From contig JADJJU010000002.1 in NCBI GenBank assembly GCA_016706365.1, positions 124,001 through 188,000 of the forward strand: a DNA stretch of 64,000 nt. Direction: 5' to 3'. The DNA comes from Saprospiraceae bacterium (lineage in GTDB: Bacteria > Bacteroidota > Bacteroidia > Chitinophagales > Saprospiraceae). Position 1 is the stretch's first letter. Each line of letters opens with the position of its first letter. The notes below the pieces were generated by a model. It saw only the letters and a program-made list of their open reading frames with translations. It was not told the origin of the DNA and ran no database searches. Of the stretch, positions 56,357-64,000 are shown piece after piece. The translations under genes and the position numbers were made by a program.

Positions 56357-56360
56357 AGAA

Positions 56361-56426
56361 GAAGCTGCGAGCTGCGAGAAAACAGCCGCTTCTGGCTTCT
56401 GGCTGCTAGCTACTAGCTGAACAGCC
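56361..56426 (+). repeat. Two heptad modules, each ending in ACAGCC
   Basis: First module: GCTGCGA twice (56364-56377), GAAA, ACAGCC at 56382-56387. Second module: heptads GCTTCTG, GCTTCTG, GCTGCTA, GCTACTA (56388-56415), GCTGA, ACAGCC at 56421-56426. It starts immediately after the uvrB stop. Confidence 0.85.
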
Positions 56427-56535
56427 AACTCCATCATGTTTTCCGTAGCTTTCATCTACGGATACTCTCACAAAGCTTTGTTTCGGCAAAAGGAATAGGT
56501 CAGAATCCCAAAATTATTCTCGTGATATCTTGTAA

Positions 56536-58182
56536 TCAGTGAAGTCCCTTCTCCTTCATTACTTTATTCAGCCCTTTGAGCATTGCAAACAGCATAATTG
56601 CAGCGGCCATGAGCAATCCAAAATTGACCCAGAAGTACATTGCCTTGTCTTCATATGTATCCCACATACTGGCCAGGACTCCGCTGAGTTTATTACCAAT
56701 GGAAGTGGAAAGAAACCAACCTCCCATCATCAATGAAGTAATCCCTGCAGGGCTGAGTTTACTGACCAGAGATAATCCCATCGGGCTCAGAAATAGTTCA
56801 CCGATTGTGATCACCCCATAACTGGCTACCAACCACCAGACACTTACTTTTTCAGCGCCACTGGCACCAGCCATTACGGCTGCCACCATAACAAGAACAC
56901 TTAAGGCTGAAATAAAGAGTCCGAATGCAATTTTTGTTGGTGTGGAAGGCTCTTTGCCGCGTCTGCGCAGAAATGTGAAGAATGCCACAATCAATGGTGT
57001 TAAAATGATGACCCAGCCTGGGTTAATACTCTGACTAAGGTTGGTACTCCACACACTGATGCTATCTCCTTCTGCAGGTAATTCATCTTGTGACTGATTG
57101 CGGAAGTAAACCGGATAATTCCATTCTTTAATTACTTCGCCATCCTGTTTTTGAAGGCGGAACTGCTCATCATACAGGGGTACAGAATCCTTTGTGTAAG
57201 TGAGTGTCTGAGATAGCTGAACTGTCTCAAAAACTGACTCAGCACCGCCATTCAGCGTTCTGTCAGTATAGCGGTCAGCCCAGGTGTTCAGTGCGGAACC
57301 GTTTTGTTTAAAAACTGCCCAAAACAATACTACAACAGCGAAAATAGCCAGCAATGCGCCAATAGGACGTTTTTCATCCGGTCTGGCCTTCATCCAAAGT
57401 GAAGTGTAAAAATAAATTACAGGAATGCAGGCGAAAATGAAAGCATCCGTGCTATCACTCCCAAATACGGAACCTGGAAGCATCCATCCAATGAATCCGG
57501 CAATGACTGATGGTGCCAAAATCAGTAATAAAATTCTCATCATCGACATATCTCCCTCCTGAAGAGGTTTACGAATATCAAATGCTTTATAATGCTTTGT
57601 CCCTAACAAGAACACGGCCACTCCAATAAACATTCCGACCCCTGCTGCAATGAACGCCGGGCCCCAGCCCAGTGTATTGTAGAGAACTGCTCCAAAGAAA
57701 TTGCAAATAAAAGCTCCTATATTGATTCCCATATAGAAAATATTATACCCTTCATCTTTTTTATGAATGTATTCAGGAGTTGTGTAAACATTACCTAATA
57801 AAGTACTGATATTGGGTTTGAAGAACCCATTTCCGAAAATCACAAGAGTCATGCTGAGATAAAGCATGGGCAGTGAATGTACTGCCATGAGGCAATAGCC
57901 TGCACCCATCATGAGACCTCCTGCGATAATTGACCTCCGGTATCCAAGATATCTGTCAGCCAGTAAGCCACCCAGAAAGGGTGTCAGGAATACGAGGGCA
58001 ATAAAAGTACCATACAGGTCACTGGCTTCCGCTTCTGTCATCGCAAATCCTGCCTTGACATCCTTGAGATAAAGGGTAAAAATCCCTATCATGAGATAAT
58101 ACCCAAATCTTTCCCACATCTCTGATAAGAATAAATATGGAAGCGCCTTAGGGTGTTTTGAGATTTTCTGTGTTTCTGACAT
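56536..58182 (-). CDS. POT-family proton-coupled oligopeptide transporter
   Basis: A 548-residue member of the POT/PTR major facilitator family. It has the ExxERFxYY-type motif at EMWERFGYY (about 21-29) that couples protons, and about 12 to 14 transmembrane helices. A long periplasmic insertion (about 300-380) with Gln/Asp/Glu-rich sequence is seen in Bacteroidota members. It imports di- and tripeptides. Monocistronic. The TGG-rich C-terminus and short intergenic region with heptad repeats lie downstream. Confidence 0.88.
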   Translation of the reverse strand: MSETQKISKHPKALPYLFLSEMWERFGYYLMIGIFTLYLKDVKAGFAMTEAEASDLYGTFIALVFLTPFLGGLLADRYLGYRRSIIAGGLMMGAGYCLMAVHSLPMLYLSMTLVIFGNGFFKPNISTLLGNVYTTPEYIHKKDEGYNIFYMGINIGAFICNFFGAVLYNTLGWGPAFIAAGVGMFIGVAVFLLGTKHYKAFDIRKPLQEGDMSMMRILLLILAPSVIAGFIGWMLPGSVFGSDSTDAFIFACIPVIYFYTSLWMKARPDEKRPIGALLAIFAVVVLFWAVFKQNGSALNTWADRYTDRTLNGGAESVFETVQLSQTLTYTKDSVPLYDEQFRLQKQDGEVIKEWNYPVYFRNQSQDELPAEGDSISVWSTNLSQSINPGWVIILTPLIVAFFTFLRRRGKEPSTPTKIAFGLFISALSVLVMVAAVMAGASGAEKVSVWWLVASYGVITIGELFLSPMGLSLVSKLSPAGITSLMMGGWFLSTSIGNKLSGVLASMWDTYEDKAMYFWVNFGLLMAAAIMLFAMLKGLNKVMKEKGLH

Positions 58183-58256
58183 AGTGGAAGTACTTTATTA
58201 GGGCTTCAAGATATATAATTATCTATGAACTGGAAATACAGATATGCATAAAATAA

Positions 58257-58288
58257 AAGCGGCTGCTCCTTTGACAGAGCAGCCGCTT
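58257..58288 (-). terminator. Terminator of the giant repeat-protein gene
   Basis: AAGCGGCTGCTC (58257-58268) pairs with GAGCAGCCGCTT (58277-58288), a perfect 12-bp stem with loop CTTTGACA. On the minus strand it runs into TTTATTTTATG. Confidence 0.88.
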
Positions 58289-58309
58289 GACTTTATAGTT
58301 ATCTCAATT

Positions 58310-61300
58310 TTAATATCTGAGGAATACTTTGGTTGATACCTGATTTCCTGAACGAAGTTCTACACTGTATACTCCAGGTTTGAATCCTGAAATTACACTC
58401 ATAATAGTGTGCGTTCCTTCCTGAAGATCTACTCTGTCAATACGAACCTCTTGTCCAAGCATATCAAGGAATCTTATAGTTCCTTTCTGAGCTTTGTCAG
58501 AAGTGTAATCCATATACAATTCAGCTTCTGCAGGGTTAGGATAAACCTGATCCAATGAAATTCCAGGTGCAGGTCTTCCTGCAACACCAGGATCTGTTGT
58601 AGGATCACACTGGAACTCAAGTTCACACTGAGTTGTACAGCCATTTGCATCAACAACCAGAACAGAGATTTTCACAAATGTGAAGCCCATTCCATATTCG
58701 ATGCTGTTTGATCCCTGCCCTGCCTGTAACTGACAAGCTCCACCTACTACGTTCCAGTAGTAAGTATAAGGAGCAGTTCCACCTTGTGCATTCACAGTGA
58801 TTACATTATCCAAAGTACCACATGATGGTATATTAAAGTTGCTGAAATCGCAAGTGAAGTTCACTTTCTGATCAATATTGATCGTCTGAGTATGAGTACT
58901 TGCATTTCCACAAGCATCAGTAGCAGTCCAGATACGATCCACTTTAGCTACACCAGGGATACCAGTATTGTGGTGAACTTCATTGAAGCTCATCTGAACA
59001 TCAGATCCACAGTAATCAACTACAGTAGGATCTACTTTAGCAGGTAGTGAAGTACAGAACAATGTAGTGTCAGCAGGAGCATTCAGGAATGCAGGGGCTA
59101 CATCATCGATATAGTTTACGCGGACCTGGAATACTGTGCTATTGCCACATGGGTCAGAAACTAACCACTTGTAATCAATCTGCTGAGAGAATCCTGATGT
59201 CTGACAGTTGATTCCTTCTACCTCAGTAGCAGTGAAATCTACTTCATAAGCACACTCATTAGTTGCGATCACATTTGACTCAAGGAAGAGACCGTCGATG
59301 TTCTCAAACTGGCTACATGTTAATGTAATCACTGAACCATTTACTGCATTGTTGAATCTATTATTCACCCATTGTAGAGCAGGTGCCTGGTTATCGTTAC
59401 GATACAGCGTCTGAACAACTTCAGTGATATTTCCACATTCATCTTCTGCTTTATAGATTCTGGTAATAACCTGTCCAGGAGCGCATGGATTTGCAGCAAC
59501 TGTCTGTGTCATCAATACCGGATATTCATTTCCTGTACAAGCGGAGATAGCTTTAGCAGTTCCTGCTTCATCTTCGCAGGCTACCAGTTTAATACCTTCA
59601 ATTTCAGGACCTTTTGTATGGATATAGTGAATGATCTGAGAAGTTTCAACTGTGTTACCACAAGCATCTTCAGCTACCAGACTTCTCTGTACATCATATT
59701 CATTTACACAATCACCATTCCAGATCACTTGCTCTTCTGATATTAATACCTGAAGTTCTGTGCATGCGTCAATTGCTAATACCTCTCCAGCTTCGTCACC
59801 ACATTCTACAAATAGTTCTGCAGGAACATTTTCAAAGGCAGGAGCAATAGTATCAATCATTTCAACAAATGTTGAGAATTCAGTTCTTCTACCGCATGCA
59901 TCTACTGCCCACCAGGTAAGTACCAATTGTGCAGCGTAGCCATCAGTGATGCAATCTCCTGTGCTGATTACTTCTTCCTCAAAGTTTACAGAGAGTGGCT
60001 CATCGCAGAAGCTTACAAAGTTTATGTCATTGCTGGTAAATCCTGACAAGCTGTTTGTATTTGGAAGACAACCAACCTGCAGCGTTCCGTTACCTGAATT
60101 TGCTATTTCAGCTAAAACCGGATTTGTAAATTCATATGTAGGTTCAAGCTGGATATCCTCATTCAGGATTCTTTGCTCGAATACAGATACGTTTCCACAA
60201 TCATCAGTTGCCTGCCATACTCTCATGATATCAGATGCATCAGTATCACACAATGAAGGAATGCTACTGTCCTGATAAACAAGATCCACAGTCTCGCTAC
60301 AGAAGTCAAATGCATCAACTTCAGAAAGATCCTGGCTACAAGCAAAGTCCAAACCTTCGATTTCAGGACCAGTAACATCTTTCAATACAAGATAGATAGT
60401 CAAACGATCGTAGTTTCCACATTGGTCAACTACTGACCATTCAAGCGCTTTTCTTTCCTTGAATCCGTCTACTTTACAATTGGTACTCACAGCATCTACA
60501 TATTCAGAATATGCATATTGAAGCTCACTTCCGTAGTTGCAGTAGTTTTCAACTGTAATATCTGAGTATGAGAACATGGATACATAGTCCGGTTGCTCAA
60601 GCTCTCCATTGGTACATTCGATCACAATCTCTTCACCGTCCTCCATTCCCAACAATAATTCATTGGTGAAAGTAGCTTCAAGGTTGTAATTGTTTATAAC
60701 AGTAATCAATTGTGATTCGAATGTAGCATTACCGCAGTTGTCAATAGCAGACCAGGTACGAAGGATTTGGTAAGTTTCATCACAGGTTTGACCTATGATT
60801 AATTCATCAAATTCTACTTCAGCACATTCGCAAGCATCTTCAACTGTAACCAGATCTATCAGTACAGTATCATCGCCGCACTCACTTACAGCAGGAGAAG
60901 CTAATAGCTCAGTACAGCTCAGAACAACATCTGCAGGTACACCTGAAATTTCAGGAGCTGTATTATCTTCCACCTGGACGATAAGTACTCTTGTGCTAAC
61001 ATTATCGCAATTGTCAGTAGCAGTCCAGGTACAAATAAGTCTGTAGAAATATCCATCAGCTGCACAATCTCCATTGCCTTCAAGAACCTGAGTATAAGTT
61101 ACAACAGGATTCAGGTCACAATTATCAACAGGTATTACACTGTTTTCGTCAAAGTTTGGCAGACCTGAAATCTGACTAGCTGTATTACATTCAGTGAAAA
61201 CAATTGAATTCGTAGGGTATACTTCCCATTGCGGATCAATGAATTGGATCAATGGAGCCAGCGCATCTGTTACTGTGAATGTAGCAGAAACTGATGTTGT

Positions 61301-64000
61301 ATTTCCACATGCATCGCTCACTATATAGATCGCTGTAGTGGAGGAATTACAACCTGTCAATACAACATTAGCCGGATTGAATGCAGAACTTACAGTGACA
61401 TCAGAACAGTTATCAGTTGCACAGTTTTGAAGCGTAATGAGGTTAAATGCATGCCATGCAGCTAGTGCTTCCTCATTTCCTTCCTGTCCCTGACATTCTA
61501 TTGTTTGATTCAGTGAAGGACATGCTGCCACTGAAGGAGCAGTATTGTCAACCACAGTAATTGTCTGCGTAGCAAGGCGGAAGTTTCCGCAGATGTCCGT
61601 TGCTCTAAATACTCTGACTATTTGGTAATTGTTTTCACATGAACCAGGGATTGTATCTCTGCTTTGTTCGATTACAGTCACCGCACCACCGCAGTTATCT
61701 ATTGCTGTTGCATTACCGAAAGTCAACTGATCACTGCAAGAAGCATTGTAGCCAGCAGGGATAAAGTTGAACAATGGAGCAAGTGTATCTCTCACCTGAA
61801 TGATTTGAATTACACTAACAGCATTTCCACAATCATCAGAAGCAGTAAATGTTCTTCTGATATCATAATTGTTAAGGCATGTACCAGGTAATGTGTCTCT
61901 AAATTCAGAAACTTCTACAGCACCACACACATCAGTCGCAGTTGCATCCTGATAAACAACAGGATCATCACAAGCTATTGAATAACCCTGAGGAACAAAT
62001 GTGAATGTAGGAAGTGTGTTATCACCGGAAGTGATTGTCTGAGTCGCAGTAGCAGTGTTTCCACAAAGATCAGTAGCTGTAAAGGTTCTGATAAGCGTGT
62101 AGTTGTTTGCACATCCACCAGCTATTGAATCAACTGATACTGTAACGGCAGCAGTACCACAATTATCAGTTGCTGTTGCATTCTCCAGGATCACATCTTC
62201 ATTACATCCTACAGAATAACTTGCAGGAACAAATGTGAATGTAGGATTAACTTCGTCAGTAACATTGATAGTTTGAGTCGCAGTAGCTGTATTACCACAA
62301 AGGTCAGTAGCTGTAAATGTTCTAACAATACTGTACTCATTTACACATGATCCAGGGAATGTTGTCTGAGAAACAGTCACTGCAGCAGTTCCACAATTAT
62401 CAGTTGCAGTAGCATTAGCGAATATTAATGTTTCAGTGCAATCCGCAGAATAATTTGCAGGTACAAATGTAAATTCAGGTGCAGACTCATCAGAAACGTT
62501 GATGGTTTGAGTTGCAGTTGCAGTATTTCCGCAAAGATCAGTAGCTGTGAAAGTTCTAAGGATACTGAATTCCCCTGCACATACTCCTTCAGTTGTATCT
62601 CTTACTTCAGTAACAGTTGCGATACCACAATTATCAGAAGCTTCTGCACCAGCAAAATTAAGTACCTCCGCACAAGTTGAATTGTAAGATACAGGTACGA
62701 ATGTGAATACAGGGTTTGTTTGATCAACTACATTGATTACCTGAGTAGCGGTTCTTGTATTACCACAAAGGTCAGTAGCAGTAAATGTTCTAAGTATGCT
62801 GAATTCATTTATGCATGATCCTTCTGTTGTATCTCTTACTTCAGTCACTACAGATGAACCACAGTTATCTACTGAAGTTGCAGGAGCAAATATTAGTACA
62901 TCGCTGCAAGATGCAGTATAAGATACTGGAATGAAGTTGAATAATGGTGCTAAAGTATCTCTCACCTGAATGATCTGGACTGCAGTAACGGTGTTTTCAC
63001 AATCATCAGCAGCAGTGAAAGTTCTCACGATATCAAAATTATTGATGCATGAGCCTTGAACAGTATCGCGAACTTCAGTCACCAGAACCTCACCGCAAGC
63101 ATCAGTTGCAGTAGCATTTACAAAAACAACTTCGTCATCGCAAGCAATTGTGTAACCCTGAGGTACAAATGTAAAGATTGGAAGTGTGTTGTCTCCAACT
63201 GTTATAGTTTGAGTTGCTGTCGCAGTATTGCCGCAAAGATCAGTAGCTGTGAATGTTCTAAGTATGCTGAAACTACTTTCACAAATTCCAGGGATAGTAT
63301 CTCTGACTTCTGTCACAGATGCCGATCCACAATTATCAGTGGCAATAGCAGAATCAAAAGTCAATTCTACATTACAACCGGCTTCGTAACTGGCAGGTAC
63401 GAAAGTAAAGATTGGTGCTACCTCGTCCGTAATAGTAATTAGCTGTGTCGCAGTTGCAGTATTACCGCAAAGGTCAGTAGCGGTGAATGTTCTCAGGATT
63501 GAGAATTCATTGATACATGAACCATCCGTAGTATCTCTTACTTCTGTCACACTTGCAGAACCACAATTATCAGTAGCTGTAGCAGGAGCGAAATTTAACT
63601 CTGTATTACAAACCGCGCTATAATTTGCAGGCACGAATGTGAATGTCGGAGGCACTTCATCAGTCACATTAATAGTCTGTGTAGATGTAGCTGTATTTCC
63701 GCAAAGGTCAGTTGCTGTAAATGTTCTCAGGATACTGAATTCATTTGCGCAGGTACCAGGTAATGTATCTCTGGTTTCTGTAACAGTAGCGATTCCACAA
63801 TTGTCCGTAGCTAAAGCTGTCTCAAGAATCAGATCATTGTTACAAACAGCACTGAAGCTGGCAGGAACAAATGTAAAGGTTGGAGCCTCATCGTCCGTGA
63901 CAGTTATTGTACGGCTTACAGTTGCAGTATTACCACAAAGATCTGTTGCTGTAAATGTCCTGATAATTGTATACTCGTTTTCACATGTTCCCGGAACTGT
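58310..64000 (-). CDS. Giant HYR-like repeat adhesin with T9SS tail (5' end outside the window)
   Basis: At least 1896 residues, still open at 64000. The N-terminal visible part (about 61555-64000) is a tandem array of more than ten 78-residue units of HYR/Ig-like type. Each reads about FTFVPASY...C...ATDNCG...VTEVRDT...C...FSILRTFTATDLCGNTAT and holds four regularly placed cysteines. A region of more diverged, still Cys-rich Ig-like domains follows (residues ~700-1630 of the visible part), then a SprB-like repeat, and a type A T9SS sorting domain (VYPNPAEAELYMDY, ending STKVFLRY). It is expected to be a very long surface adhesin. The first GTG inside the window is not a start; the frame continues upstream in phase with the repeats. 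Confidence 0.88.
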   Translation of the reverse strand, partial: TVPGTCENEYTIIRTFTATDLCGNTATVSRTITVTDDEAPTFTFVPASFSAVCNNDLILETALATDNCGIATVTETRDTLPGTCANEFSILRTFTATDLCGNTATSTQTINVTDEVPPTFTFVPANYSAVCNTELNFAPATATDNCGSASVTEVRDTTDGSCINEFSILRTFTATDLCGNTATATQLITITDEVAPIFTFVPASYEAGCNVELTFDSAIATDNCGSASVTEVRDTIPGICESSFSILRTFTATDLCGNTATATQTITVGDNTLPIFTFVPQGYTIACDDEVVFVNATATDACGEVLVTEVRDTVQGSCINNFDIVRTFTAADDCENTVTAVQIIQVRDTLAPLFNFIPVSYTASCSDVLIFAPATSVDNCGSSVVTEVRDTTEGSCINEFSILRTFTATDLCGNTRTATQVINVVDQTNPVFTFVPVSYNSTCAEVLNFAGAEASDNCGIATVTEVRDTTEGVCAGEFSILRTFTATDLCGNTATATQTINVSDESAPEFTFVPANYSADCTETLIFANATATDNCGTAAVTVSQTTFPGSCVNEYSIVRTFTATDLCGNTATATQTINVTDEVNPTFTFVPASYSVGCNEDVILENATATDNCGTAAVTVSVDSIAGGCANNYTLIRTFTATDLCGNTATATQTITSGDNTLPTFTFVPQGYSIACDDPVVYQDATATDVCGAVEVSEFRDTLPGTCLNNYDIRRTFTASDDCGNAVSVIQIIQVRDTLAPLFNFIPAGYNASCSDQLTFGNATAIDNCGGAVTVIEQSRDTIPGSCENNYQIVRVFRATDICGNFRLATQTITVVDNTAPSVAACPSLNQTIECQGQEGNEEALAAWHAFNLITLQNCATDNCSDVTVSSAFNPANVVLTGCNSSTTAIYIVSDACGNTTSVSATFTVTDALAPLIQFIDPQWEVYPTNSIVFTECNTASQISGLPNFDENSVIPVDNCDLNPVVTYTQVLEGNGDCAADGYFYRLICTWTATDNCDNVSTRVLIVQVEDNTAPEISGVPADVVLSCTELLASPAVSECGDDTVLIDLVTVEDACECAEVEFDELIIGQTCDETYQILRTWSAIDNCGNATFESQLITVINNYNLEATFTNELLLGMEDGEEIVIECTNGELEQPDYVSMFSYSDITVENYCNYGSELQYAYSEYVDAVSTNCKVDGFKERKALEWSVVDQCGNYDRLTIYLVLKDVTGPEIEGLDFACSQDLSEVDAFDFCSETVDLVYQDSSIPSLCDTDASDIMRVWQATDDCGNVSVFEQRILNEDIQLEPTYEFTNPVLAEIANSGNGTLQVGCLPNTNSLSGFTSNDINFVSFCDEPLSVNFEEEVISTGDCITDGYAAQLVLTWWAVDACGRRTEFSTFVEMIDTIAPAFENVPAELFVECGDEAGEVLAIDACTELQVLISEEQVIWNGDCVNEYDVQRSLVAEDACGNTVETSQIIHYIHTKGPEIEGIKLVACEDEAGTAKAISACTGNEYPVLMTQTVAANPCAPGQVITRIYKAEDECGNITEVVQTLYRNDNQAPALQWVNNRFNNAVNGSVITLTCSQFENIDGLFLESNVIATNECAYEVDFTATEVEGINCQTSGFSQQIDYKWLVSDPCGNSTVFQVRVNYIDDVAPAFLNAPADTTLFCTSLPAKVDPTVVDYCGSDVQMSFNEVHHNTGIPGVAKVDRIWTATDACGNASTHTQTINIDQKVNFTCDFSNFNIPSCGTLDNVITVNAQGGTAPYTYYWNVVGGACQLQAGQGSNSIEYGMGFTFVKISVLVVDANGCTTQCELEFQCDPTTDPGVAGRPAPGISLDQVYPNPAEAELYMDYTSDKAQKGTIRFLDMLGQEVRIDRVDLQEGTHTIMSVISGFKPGVYSVELRSGNQVSTKVFLRY

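Noticed and set aside
56442..56462. Hairpin TCCGTAG/CTACGGA as a terminator for uvrB or the POT gene
   Set aside because: A 7-bp stem without a T-run on either strand.
63667..63669. GTG as the start of the giant adhesin
   Set aside because: The same reading frame continues upstream to the window edge with another complete 78-residue unit, so the codon is an internal valine.

Overview
The window looks like a chromosomal segment of a Bacteroidota bacterium, most likely a member of the Saprospiraceae or a close relative; the family-level call is inference. The phylum call rests on several things seen directly. There are four large secreted proteins with C-terminal type IX secretion (T9SS) sorting tails, SprB-type and HYR-like adhesin repeats, an ssb-gldE-gldD gliding-motility cluster, a moxR-bat cluster, the separated Bacteroidota-type atpBEFHAG operon without atpD/atpC, DUF4294 and DUF6702 proteins, and TAnnTTTG promoter elements. 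Base composition is AT-rich, and most genes lie in short operons with ATGA or TAATG overlaps.

Layout. 0-7 kb: an extracellular thioredoxin/SprB fusion, then an M1 metallopeptidase with a HupE-like membrane protein, and a divergent DUF6702 gene. 7.5-9.1 kb: asnS. 9.2-18.4 kb: one long minus-strand operon, moxR - secreted protein - DUF58 - membrane protein - batA - batB - batC - short batD - batD. 18.5-25.5 kb: a small secreted protein, mgtE, a choice-of-anchor-B surface protein and an MBL-fold/rhodanese protein. 25.8-31.0 kb: atpBEFHAG. 31.1-33.2 kb: a haem c/copper-monooxygenase-like T9SS protein with a redoxin. 33.6-39.4 kb: a membrane protein, DUF4332, gldD, gldE, ssb, a YkvA-like protein, a tocopherol-cyclase-like protein and DUF4294. 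40-48.6 kb: tRNA-Cys, an NTF2-like protein, an MscS channel, a methyltransferase, rsmA, yqeY, ferredoxin, ferredoxin reductase, enoyl-CoA hydratase and a flippase. 48.7-50.2 kb: a repeat-rich intergenic island and two ArsR paralogues. 50.3-58.2 kb: tsaB, S41 protease, alpha/beta hydrolase, CrtA-like protein, uvrB and a POT transporter. 58.3 kb to the edge: a giant cysteine-rich repeat adhesin that is still open at position 64000.

Two window-wide patterns deserve attention. First, about ten single-base frame breaks, mostly in homopolymers, interrupt otherwise well conserved genes, including asnS, atpH and uvrB. They are most easily explained as sequencing or assembly indels, so I annotate whole genes across the breaks. 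Second, several intergenic islands (near 19.2, 21.2, 48.7-48.9 and 56.4 kb) consist of short arrays of 7- or 8-base degenerate repeats, each array of different sequence, and nearly every array ends in the same hexamer, ACAGCC, always on the + strand. I do not recognise this punctuated repeat family; it is the best candidate here for something undescribed.
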